From Sphingomonas adhaesiva (GTDB lineage: Bacteria; Pseudomonadota; Alphaproteobacteria; Sphingomonadales; Sphingomonadaceae): a stretch of DNA of 64,000 bases. Location: assembly GCF_002374855.1 (NCBI RefSeq), contig NZ_NWVC01000004.1, positions 248,001 through 312,000 on the forward strand, in the 5' to 3' direction. The notes under the pieces were generated by a model that was not told where the DNA came from, searched no databases, and worked only from the letters and a program-made list of their open reading frames with translations. The position numbers and the translations under genes were made by a program. Below, piece by piece: positions 57,579-64,000 of this stretch (within the stretch, counting starts at the first letter, position 1; every line of letters begins with the position of its first letter).

Positions 57579-57600
57579 GAGACGCCGCTGACGGCGTCTC
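57579..57600. terminator. Hairpin between the ABC-F and HEXXH genes
   Basis: GAGACGCCG-CTGA-CGGCGTCTC, a perfect 9-bp stem with a 4-nt loop, 28 nt before the next start. It may terminate ABC-F transcription or act in the leader of the next gene. Confidence 0.45.
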
Positions 57601-57628
57601 ACGTCCGGGCGGAGCCACAGGAGAGATC

Positions 57629-58624
57629 ATGCAGCGGATACGGGGATGGAAGATGGTGTTCGCCCTTGGCTGTGTGGTCATAGGGGGTGTTGACGCCGAC
57701 ATCTCAGCAAGCACACGTCCGCCTTTGCCGTATACCGATCTCGCCACCCCGTTCCGGAACGTTGCGACTGAAACGGCGGGGCAAGCCGAAACCCTTCGGA
57801 TCGCCGAGATCCGTTCCCGCATGAACGGTATGCTCCCCGGCATCTACCCGGCAGGCCCAACCTACGACACCCGGATCGCCGATGCTCTGCGACGATTCCC
57901 CGCTGTCAGGTCGGACTATGATCGGATCGTTGCCGTTTTTCCCGTTGCTCTTCACGACGCGATCGGTCGGTTTGAGACGATCTATCCCCATTTCGAATCA
58001 CCGCTCCCGATCTACCTCTACCACTCTCTGGGCCAGCGGGATGGCGGTTCGGATTATCTCGAGCCGGGCCATCGGCACGTCATGCTGTTCGGCGCCGACA
58101 TGATTGCGAAGTACCATTCGGACGATTCACTGGAGCCTTTCCTGATCCACGAGATTTTCCACCTCGAACATGCACGCCACTTCGCGGATTGCGATCAGCT
58201 GTGGTGCACCATCTGGCAGGAGGGATTGGCGGTCGAAGCAACCGCCATGATGCTTCCGAACGCGACCGATCACCAGCTGCTGCTCGATATTCCCGCACCC
58301 ATTCGTGGGCCGACCGACGCCCGGTGGGCGGCGGCGCTCTGTTTCGTGGCCGAACATTTCGAGGACACCGCCAGCGCTGCGACGGCCAGCGCCCTTCTGA
58401 TGGGGGGGAACCCGCCGCAGGGGTTGCCGGACCGATTTGGCTATTACGTCGGCGTCCGGCTAGCACAGGCTACCGGGCTCAGTATTGGCCGGCTTTCACG
58501 CCTCGATAACCAGCAGGCCCGCCCGGTGGCTCGCGCCGCGCTGGTCAAGCTGATCGATGACGCTCGCGCGCCCTGCACTGAAGCCGCGCATCCTGCAACT
58601 GCGGCCCGGGGCGACCGCTCTTGA
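57629..58624 (+). CDS. Exported HEXXH metallopeptidase-like protein
   Basis: A 331-aa protein with an N-terminal signal-like segment (MVFALGCVVIGGVDADISAS). A zinc-binding HEIFH (H174, E175, H178) lies in FLIHEIFHLEHARHF. A candidate third ligand is the Glu in WQEGLAVEATAMM, about 20-25 residues downstream as in gluzincins and DUF2268-type predicted proteases. The family is not named with certainty. The last 60 bases overlap a decayed SMP-30 gene in another frame. Confidence 0.7.
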   Translation: MQRIRGWKMVFALGCVVIGGVDADISASTRPPLPYTDLATPFRNVATETAGQAETLRIAEIRSRMNGMLPGIYPAGPTYDTRIADALRRFPAVRSDYDRIVAVFPVALHDAIGRFETIYPHFESPLPIYLYHSLGQRDGGSDYLEPGHRHVMLFGADMIAKYHSDDSLEPFLIHEIFHLEHARHFADCDQLWCTIWQEGLAVEATAMMLPNATDHQLLLDIPAPIRGPTDARWAAALCFVAEHFEDTASAATASALLMGGNPPQGLPDRFGYYVGVRLAQATGLSIGRLSRLDNQQARPVARAALVKLIDDARAPCTEAAHPATAARGDRS

Positions 58625-59173
58625 AGACTGGCTCGCACATCCGTCGCTTGGTGGTGGAGGACCGCTGTGCCTCAACGGCATCGCCATGGACGATTGTGGC
58701 GACGTGATCGTCGCGCTTTTTCACGCCGGTGATTATCTCATCCGGGTACGGCGCCGATCCGACGGGGCGGCAGGCGCAGTGGAACGCTTGCCCGCCTAGG
58801 GACCCTCTGCAATGCCGACGCGATCCGATGGCTGGGCGATGGGAGGGTCTTGATCTGCGAGAGTGATGTCTCGGGCGGTGGGGTTCATGGCGGTAGCGTC
58901 ACGGTCGCGACGATCGATGACGGACGTATCATATCGCTTCAGAAGATCGCCAAGGGCCTGGTCGACCCATCGTCGGCTGTCGTGTTCAGCGATCGCGCCT
59001 ATTTTCTGGAAACGAGGTATTGCCTGCTCATGGACCATCAGGACGATCTGAGTGCGATCGTGTCGGGCGTCCCGTTCTGCGTCCAGTCGACGTTGCTGCC
59101 GGGAGGCGATGCCTTGCGGGGCCATGGTGGCCTGCCTGATAGACCTAGAGTGCCCGGAAGGAACGACGCATGA
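58584..59173 (+). pseudogene. SMP-30/gluconolactonase-like gene, truncated and frameshifted
   Basis: The first frame encodes LEDWLAHPSLGGGGPLCLNG and DDCGDVIVALFHAGDYLIRV and stops at 58799. The second frame resumes RLGTLCNADAIRWLGDGRVL and ICESDVSGGGVHGGSVTVAT. Both are beta-propeller blades of one SMP-30-like lactonase, so one frameshift near 58785 explains the break. The N-terminal part is missing and the 3' end degenerates before the GFA gene. Confidence 0.6.
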
Positions 59174-59574
59174 GGAGAGCATATCACGGATCCTGTCACT
59201 GCAAGGCCATCACCTTCACGGCGGTGCTCGACCTCTCCTTGGGTACTGTCAAATGTAACTGCCATCTCTGCTGGAAGCAGCGGATGTGGAAGACAAGCAG
59301 GATCGATGTCGCGGACTTCTCCCTTGTCGCCGAGCCGGATAGGCTCGGTGGCTTCATGGGAAAGCACCAAGGTACGCATCATTTCTGCAATAGCTGTGGC
59401 ATCTCCACTCACACGCATGTCCGACGCCCGGACGCTGGCGAGGACTATGTGACGGTTCAGGTGGCAAGCCTCGACGACTTGCCGGTCGACGATCTGCTCG
59501 CCGCGCCGCTGACCATCGTCGATGGCTTGCACGATCAATGGTCGGAAGTGCCTTCGCAGACGCGTCACCTGTAG
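59170..59574 (+). CDS. GFA-family (glutathione-dependent formaldehyde-activating-like) protein
   Basis: A 134-aa zinc protein of the GFA/CENP-V fold. Zinc cysteines are in GSCHCKAI (C9, C11), CNCHLC (C29, C31, C34) and CNSCG. The family includes S-(hydroxymethyl)glutathione synthase-like members, but most are uncharacterised. The start overlaps the relic of the SMP-30 gene by 4 nt. Confidence 0.85.
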   Translation: MRRAYHGSCHCKAITFTAVLDLSLGTVKCNCHLCWKQRMWKTSRIDVADFSLVAEPDRLGGFMGKHQGTHHFCNSCGISTHTHVRRPDAGEDYVTVQVASLDDLPVDDLLAAPLTIVDGLHDQWSEVPSQTRHL

Positions 59575-59654
59575 TCGATGCAGCGACAACCCGGCCATTG
59601 TCTAACCCGTCGACGACGTAAGGTTCGGGAGCGCGACATGGGCCGCCGACGTTG

Positions 59655-59778
59655 ATGCATTGGCTGGTACGGCGTAGCCCAAGCCATGCGCTGATCGCCG
59701 CTCCGTGTAACCTCGGGCTTCGTCCACTCCAGCCCGACCAGCAAACCGGCGCACGGCGTGCGCCTGAGATCCTGTGCG
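59655..59778 (+). pseudogene. N-terminal stub of an arginase/agmatinase-family gene
   Basis: The frame reads HALIAAPCNLGLRPLQPDQQ then TGARRAPEIL, like the first strand and loop of arginase-family proteins (LIAAPSNLGLRP). It ends a few codons later, inside the start of the AraC gene. No metal-ligand motifs remain. Confidence 0.4.
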
Positions 59779-60276
59779 ATGGATGATGGCGCGAGCGGCG
59801 AACGAGAAGGACGGGCGGCGCGCCTTAATCCGGCGCTGCTGCGCCGCCTGCTCCGCGCCAGGGACAGGATCGATGCCGCATCACACGAGCCGTGGTCGGT
59901 CAGCCGACTGGCGGAGGTGAGCGGCGTGTCGAAGGGCCATTTTGCCCGGTGCTTCAAGGCCGCTTTCGGCATACCCCCGCATCGGTACGTTCTTTCGCGC
60001 CGCATAGAGCGCGCGAAGGCGCTGCTGCGGGACACGGAAGTCTCGGTCACCGACGTGGCCTTCCGGACGGGATGGAACAGCCTTGGCACTTTCACCCGGG
60101 TGTTCCGCGACATCGTCGAGGAAAGTCCTGCGGCGTTTCGACGGCAAGCGCGCGCCACGCCAGCCGACTTGCAGGGCGTGCCGCATTGCTTCGTCATCGC
60201 GGCATGTCGGCCCGACCTGACAATCGCAGTTTCGGAGAAGCGGCGTCGGCGAGATGCCAATACTCTGGACTTATGA
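59779..60276 (+). CDS. Short AraC-family transcriptional regulator
   Basis: 165 aa consisting almost only of the double helix-turn-helix DNA-binding domain: SVSRLAEVSGVSKGHFARCF, GIPPHRYVLSRRIERAKALL, EVSVTDVAFRTGWNSLGTFT and RVFRD. It lacks the usual N-terminal sensor domain. It is followed 15 nt later by a VOC protein, a common pairing; the VOC protein may be its target or ligand handler. Confidence 0.88.
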   Translation: MDDGASGEREGRAARLNPALLRRLLRARDRIDAASHEPWSVSRLAEVSGVSKGHFARCFKAAFGIPPHRYVLSRRIERAKALLRDTEVSVTDVAFRTGWNSLGTFTRVFRDIVEESPAAFRRQARATPADLQGVPHCFVIAACRPDLTIAVSEKRRRRDANTLDL

Positions 60277-60291
60277 CGAATGGAGCGGATC

Positions 60292-60696
60292 ATGGCTGAC
60301 GGTATCGGGGTTGCTGGCATCTACGTGCACGATCAGGACGAGGCGCTCGCCTTCTACGTCGAAAAACTGGGTTTCGCCGTTCACACCGATGTGCAGAACG
60401 GCAACTTCCGCTGGCTGACGGTGCAGCACCCGGACCAGCCGGGCATCCAGCTCGGCCTGTTCAGGCCGGGACCGCCGATGGTCGACAGGGACACCGCGGA
60501 TTCACTGCAGGCGGCGGTCGCCAAGGGGGCCATGCCGCCGCTGGTGCTGGTGGTCGGCGATTGCCGGGCCGCCCATGAGCGCTTCGCGGCTAGAGGGGTC
60601 GAGTTCACGCAGGAACCGGTCAGCCGGTTCGGCAGCGTCGATGCCAGCTTTCGCGACCCTTCCGGGAACGGCTGGAAGATGGTGGAAACGCGATGA
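60292..60696 (+). CDS. VOC-superfamily (glyoxalase/bleomycin-resistance-like) protein
   Basis: 134 aa with two beta-alpha-beta-beta-beta modules: GVAGIYVHDQDEALAFYVEK then LGFAVHTDVQ, and LVVGDCRAAHERFAARGVEF ending ASFRDPSGNGWKMVE. The putative metal ligands (His in YVHDQD, Glu near the end) are present. Function unassigned. Probable operon with the AraC gene. Confidence 0.86.
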   Translation: MADGIGVAGIYVHDQDEALAFYVEKLGFAVHTDVQNGNFRWLTVQHPDQPGIQLGLFRPGPPMVDRDTADSLQAAVAKGAMPPLVLVVGDCRAAHERFAARGVEFTQEPVSRFGSVDASFRDPSGNGWKMVETR

Positions 60697-60768
60697 CGGG
60701 CCTCCGCCCCGTGCCGAGGCCTGAATGCGCGCATCGGCGAGTTTCCGCGAATGAAAGGCGGTATTCCC

Positions 60769-61185
60769 ATGTCTGACGCCGTCGATAAGAAGATCGCGAG
60801 TCTCGGCGATTGGCGCGGCGCAATGCTGACGCGCATTCGCCGCCTCATCAAGGACGCGGTGCCCGACGTGACCGAGGAGGTGAAATGGCGAAAACCGACC
60901 AACCCGCTCGGCGTGCCGACCTGGTCGCATCACGGGATCATCTGCACCGGCGAGAGCTACCGGGACAAGGTCAAGCTGACGTTCGCCAAAGGCAGTGCGC
61001 TGAGGGATCCGAGCGGCCTGTTCAACGCCAGCCTCACGGGTGTTCGTCGCGCGCTCGACATTCGTGAAGAGGATCATCTCGACGAAGCGGCCTTGAAGGC
61101 GCTGTTCCGAGAGGCGGCGGCCGTAAACGCTGCCGGCAAGACGGGGGGCAGTGATCCCCGCGCTGACGGGCCGCCGCGCGCGTGA
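60769..61185 (+). CDS. DUF1801-domain protein
   Basis: A 138-aa protein of the DUF1801/YdhG fold: KKIASLGDWRGAMLTRIRRL, EEVKWRKPTNPLGVPTWSHH, GIICTGESYRDKVKLTFAKG. The start at 60769 has AAAGGCGG 7 nt upstream; 60751 is an alternative. The fold is shared with frataxin-like and iron-binding proteins, but the function here is unknown. Confidence 0.8.
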   Translation: MSDAVDKKIASLGDWRGAMLTRIRRLIKDAVPDVTEEVKWRKPTNPLGVPTWSHHGIICTGESYRDKVKLTFAKGSALRDPSGLFNASLTGVRRALDIREEDHLDEAALKALFREAAAVNAAGKTGGSDPRADGPPRA

Positions 61186-61197
61186 TAGCCTGCCGCC

Positions 61198-61494
61198 GTG
61201 CAAGACGCTGAGCATCGCCTGGCCTCGATCGGGATTCGTGCGGTCCAACCGTATGATCTCTCTCCCGGCAAGCCGACCGAGCATCGGGAGCTGCCGTCGC
61301 TGGAGCCGACGCTGGTCTTCAATACCGGCGCGCCTATCTCGATCGTCGATGCCTCGGGCAACGTCCTGAACGTGGCGACCGGCCAGGCATTCTTCGCCGG
61401 CCTTCACCAGCGGTTCTGCTTTTCTCGCTGCGGGGGCTCGCAGTCCGGGGTGCATGTGCGCTTGTCGGCGCAGGCGGCCCGGCGTCTCCTGGGG
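61198..61494 (+). pseudogene. N-terminal half of an AraC-family regulator, 3'-truncated
   Basis: From a GTG, PSLEPTLVFNTGAPISIVDA, TGQAFFAGLHQRFCFSRCGG and QSGVHVRLSAQAARRLLG match the N-terminal (DUF6597-like) sensor domain of AraC-type regulators. At about 61495 it joins, tail to tail, a truncated hydrolase gene on the other strand. The DNA-binding half is absent. Confidence 0.6.
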
Positions 61495-62150
61495 TCGGCG
61501 GCTATGCCCCAGGCCTTGACCTTGGCGCGGGCATCCGGCGTCGCGGCAAGGGCGTTGGCGGTTCGTTCGGCGTTGGCGTCCCGCTTCGCCGGGTCGGCAG
61601 CCGTCGCAAAGAACATGTCGCGCATGGCCGCTGCCTGTGGGCGGACAGCGTCGACCGTTGCGGTCGGGGCGAACAGCGCGCCGTAGAAGGGCAGCGAGTC
61701 CATGATCATCAGCCGGCCGACATGGTCGGGATGCGCCTTGGCGAACATCAGGCTGACGAGTCCGCCCATCGAGTGGCCCACGATCGCCGGCTTGCCGAGC
61801 TTCTCCCTGACGATCAGCGTTTCGAGATTGGCGACGATTCCATCAAGGATGCCCGGCTTGAGGTTATCACCCGGCGCATCGCCACCGAAGCCGTTGACCT
61901 GGACGACATAGACGCGGTGCGAGCGGGCTAGGTCGGGAACGACGCCATCCCATACAGCGCGCGGCGAACTGAGGCCGGGGATCAGGATGACCGGGCTACC
62001 CCGGCCCGTTGCGACCACCGAGATATGCGGCATCTGGATGACCGGGGCTTCGGCGGCGGCGGACGGCGCGCAATGACCCTGCGTCGGTTGAAGGACCACG
62101 CCCAGCGTGAACAGCGAGGCGGCGATACGGAGTGGCAGGTGGCTGATCAT
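61404..62150 (-). pseudogene. Exported alpha/beta hydrolase, 3'-truncated
   Basis: It has a signal peptide (IAASLFTLGVVLQPTQGHCA) and an alpha/beta hydrolase core (GRGSPVILIPGLSSPRAVWD; nucleophile Ser in AIVGHSMGGLVSLMFAKAHP). Similarity ends near AKVKAWGIAA (about 61500); the remaining codons are antisense to the AraC fragment. The catalytic His and probably the Asp are lost. It starts 3 nt after the XRE gene, as the third gene of that operon. Confidence 0.7.
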
Positions 62151-62153
62151 GGT

Positions 62154-62357
62154 TCACTCTCCCTTGGATGGACGGACGAAGACATCTTCGATGGCGAGGT
62201 CGAACACCTCGGCGATGCGGAAGGCGAGCGGCAGCGAAGGATCGTAGCGGCCGGTCTCGATGGCGATGACGCTTTGTCGCGACACCCCCAGTCGTTCGCC
62301 GAGATCGGCCTGGCTCCACCCGCGCTCGGCACGGAGGCGCTTCAGGTGGTTCTCCAT
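62154..62357 (-). CDS. XRE-family small regulator
   Basis: A 67-aa helix-turn-helix protein (MENHLKRLRAERGWSQADLG; VSRQSVIAIETGRYDPSLPL; FRIAEVFDLAIEDVF) of the short Cro-like class usually paired with a small membrane protein. Its start overlaps the upstream membrane gene stop by one base. Two matching operators at 62778 and 62796 are probably its binding sites. Confidence 0.92.
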   Translation of the reverse strand: MENHLKRLRAERGWSQADLGERLGVSRQSVIAIETGRYDPSLPLAFRIAEVFDLAIEDVFVRPSKGE

Positions 62358-62758
62358 CAGCGGCGCTCGATCACGCGATTGACCAGCGCGCCGACAGCGA
62401 AGCCCGCGAACCAGATGACTGCGACCCAGAAGACGGCGAGATGCGGAGCGAGGCCGTAATTCTCGAGGAACCCCCAGACCGTCGACAATCCTAACGCCAC
62501 CGCCGATGCGATGAGAGCCTGCCGGATCCGGAGCATGCGCAAATACTCGTCGCCTTCCTCAACCAGATAACGGCCGATCACGCCGAAGATGGCCACGATC
62601 GACAGGCCCGGGACCAATGCCGCTGTATAGGCCAGGACGCCCGCATTGCCGGGATGATCGCGGAACCAAAACGAGCCGAGGATCAGCGACGCACCATAGA
62701 CCGCGGATGCGATCAGGATGTCACGATTGTACCGGCGCCGGGCGGTGTGTCGCTGCAT
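62357..62758 (-). CDS. Small membrane protein paired with the XRE regulator
   Basis: About 133 aa with four hydrophobic segments (DILIASAVYGASLILGSFWF; AGVLAYTAALVPGLSIVAIF; ALIASAVALGLSTVWGFLEN; AVFWVAVIWFAGFAVGALVN) and the cytoplasmic motif YLVEEGDEYLRMLRIRQALI. It resembles the DUF2178-type partners of short XRE regulators. The ATG at 62758 is preferred because GGAGG lies 6 nt upstream; 62770 is in frame too. Function unknown. Confidence 0.8.
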   Translation of the reverse strand: MQRHTARRRYNRDILIASAVYGASLILGSFWFRDHPGNAGVLAYTAALVPGLSIVAIFGVIGRYLVEEGDEYLRMLRIRQALIASAVALGLSTVWGFLENYGLAPHLAVFWVAVIWFAGFAVGALVNRVIERR

Positions 62759-62777
62759 GTAAGCCTCCATCGAATCG

Positions 62778-62793
62778 GTAAAGGAGGCTTTAC
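62778..62793. promoter_or_regulatory. Operator copy 1 before the membrane protein-XRE operon
   Basis: GTAAAGGAGGCTTTAC is an inverted repeat GTAAA-N6-TTTAC. It lies just upstream of the start region and differs from copy 2 in only three central bases. Probable autoregulatory XRE site. Confidence 0.65.
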
Positions 62794-62795
62794 AT

Positions 62796-62811
62796 GTAAA
62801 GGTCGGTTTAC
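62796..62811. promoter_or_regulatory. Operator copy 2 before the membrane protein-XRE operon
   Basis: GTAAAGGTCGGTTTAC, again GTAAA-N6-TTTAC, starting 18 nt from copy 1. Their inner arms form the perfect palindrome TTTACATGTAAA (62789-62800). Two sites about 1.7 helical turns apart suggest cooperative repressor binding. A further TTTAC follows at 62823. Confidence 0.65.
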
Positions 62812-62905
62812 GTCAAGCTCCCTTTACCTGGATGGAAGCCGTGTTGTTCCTCATGGAGAAGGATGGATGGCTTCGCAGACGGCCGCCTGGGGCAAGCCGC
62901 GAAGT

Positions 62906-63015
62906 TTAGGCAGCGTGGACAAACTTGAGCCAGTATCTGGCCGTAGCGAGATGGACCATGCTGAGGAAGCCGTTGGCAAGTTGGTCGTATCTGGTGGCGA
63001 TGGCACGGTTGATCT
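62906..63015 (-). pseudogene. C-terminal remnant of an IS5-family transposase
   Basis: Thirty-six codons ([35 protein letters not shown]) match the end of IS5-type transposases (xxIATRYDKLAxNFL...IWL). They are fused in frame to the truncated trpS. The rest of the element is missing; about 95 bp of non-coding DNA follow to the XRE operators. Confidence 0.7.
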
Positions 63016-63490
63016 TCAGGTGGTCCTCGCCGACCGGGACGACGCCCGCCTTGAAGGCGGTGATGTCCGCCGCCTGCGCGGCAGGATAGCAGAGGAAGCC
63101 AGCGGGGATGTCGCGGCCGAACCCCCGCGCGTGGATCTCGTCCTTGATCGTCGGATTGCGCTCGAGGCGGGCGACCGACACGAAGTTGAGATAGAGCAAG
63201 GTCAACTCGGCAAGCGCGGGCAATGCGGACTGCACGCAGATCGTCGACACCGAGGGGTCGATGCCGACCGCAAGATAATCGAGCGCGACCTCGATCACGT
63301 TGCGGCGGACCTTGCCCGGGTCGTTCGCATTGTCGGTCACCGCCTGCGTATCGGCCAGCAGGACGTATTGCTCGTGGCTGTACTGCAATGCGACCCGATT
63401 CCGCAGCGAGCCGACATAATGGCCGAGGTGCAGCGGTCCTGTGGTACGATCACCGGTCAGGATCACGGGCCGCGAGGATCGAGGGGACAT
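63016..63490 (-). pseudogene. trpS: Tryptophanyl-tRNA synthetase gene, 3'-truncated by an IS
   Basis: The first ~158 residues of TrpS: the class I HIGH-like motif in [20 protein letters not shown], then [40 protein letters not shown] and [20 protein letters not shown](D). Directly after VVPVGED the sequence becomes the IS5 transposase tail. The KMSKS half and anticodon domain are gone, so this copy is inactive; an intact trpS must exist elsewhere. Confidence 0.85.
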
Positions 63491-63683
63491 AGGGCAGTTC
63501 TCCGAGGGGAACTGCCGCTGCTGTCGCCGGTTTTCGGATATGAGGGGCCGCCGAGAGCAGCGACCGGGTCAACGAGAAAATGACAGGCCGCGCTTAGATC
63601 GCGGGTCACCAGCAATGCGAAAGGATCGACGAGCGGGCTGTCATGCCGCCATCATAGCGGATCGCGGCGACAAGCCAAGCGCG
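63491..63683. other. Gap upstream of the trpS fragment
   Basis: No gene or obvious repeat. Probably carries the leader or promoter of the trpS fragment. Confidence 0.3.
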
Positions 63684-64000
63684 TCACCGAATGGCGTTTC
63701 CGAGGAAAACCAGTGCCGATGCAAGGCGGCCGTCGGCATCGTCGCCGTGCCCGATTCCGGGGATGAGGCGCCAGTGATGGGGCACGTCCAACTCCCCCAT
63801 CAAATCATGCAAATACATGGCGCCATCGTGTAACCTGAACTCGTCGCGATCGCCGCATTCGAGCCGGATGGACAGTCCAGACAGCCGGATGGCGTCGCGC
63901 CGGCTACGCAAAAGCGCGGGCACGCAATTCTCTGCATAGCGCTCGGGTGTTTCTCCCATGCTGCGGTTCAGTTCGTCAAGGATTCCCGGCCGATTGTGCT
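63684..64000 (-). CDS. Alpha/beta hydrolase (esterase-like), 3' part only; continues beyond the window
   Basis: The open frame enters from the window edge and encodes the last ~105 residues: LSIRLECGDRDEFRLHDGAM (catalytic Asp of the triad), LMGELDVPHHWRLIPGIGHG (catalytic His) and the C-terminal helix. It resembles the esterase D/S-formylglutathione hydrolase type of alpha/beta hydrolase. The nucleophile lies outside the window, so it cannot be told whether the gene is intact. Confidence 0.7.
   Translation of the reverse strand, partial: HNRPGILDELNRSMGETPERYAENCVPALLRSRRDAIRLSGLSIRLECGDRDEFRLHDGAMYLHDLMGELDVPHHWRLIPGIGHGDDADGRLASALVFLGNAIR

Overview
The window comes from a high-GC alphaproteobacterium of the Sphingomonas type. 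The evidence is the strong GC bias at third codon positions, several TonB-dependent receptors, a receptor/MFS/uronate cluster, and a core block (recJ, zur, dxs, tlyA, ubiK, proC, ilvE) of familiar sphingomonad proteins. No rRNA operon and no CRISPR array is present. All identifications are by eye; no database search was run.

Layout. (1) 1-7.8 kb: a type I restriction-modification island, hsdM - HEPN toxin - MNT antitoxin - winged-helix protein - hsdS - hsdR. It ends at a severed 5' half of tRNA-Gly. (2) 8-13.9 kb: a GIY-YIG remnant, a two-domain CoA transferase, two exported hypothetical proteins, and fragments of two dehydrogenase genes. (3) 14-28.8 kb: a hexuronate and glycan utilisation cluster. 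It holds a GH3 beta-glucosidase, a TonB receptor, an ExuT-like transporter, KDG kinase, a FadR-type regulator, a GH2 enzyme with a malectin-like tail, and UxuA, UxaC and UxuB. Together they would take glucuronate through fructuronate and mannonate to KDG and KDPG. Palindromes of the FadR-type operator class lie in the divergent promoter region and before the GH2 gene. (4) 28.8-42 kb: an accessory zone with two mirror-image copies of a DUF2946 / TonB receptor / PepSY membrane protein cassette. Truncated genes lie between the copies, followed by an arsR-arsC-arsB operon and an IS3-family remnant. (5) 42.2-54.5 kb: core genes, tRNA-Glu and tRNA-Gln, a MerC-Zur pair with a good Zur box, and dispersed and tandem intergenic repeats. 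(6) 54.5-64 kb: a mosaic beginning exactly at tRNA-Gln. Intact small genes (ABC-F, HEXXH protein, GFA, AraC+VOC, DUF1801, membrane protein+XRE) alternate with truncated ones (integrase, exonuclease, SMP-30, arginase, AraC, hydrolase, trpS, IS5 transposase).

The most unusual system is the middle of the type I RM operon. A HEPN/MNT toxin-antitoxin pair with intact motifs (RX4HXY and GSX10DXD) is translationally coupled to a small winged-helix protein. That protein looks like the C-terminal part of the Fic proteins often found between hsdM and hsdS. The arrangement suggests that one AMPylating module (Fic) was exchanged for another (MNT/HEPN) while the DNA-binding tail was kept. Second in interest are the mirror-image metal-uptake cassettes and the small XRE/membrane operon with two near-identical operators.
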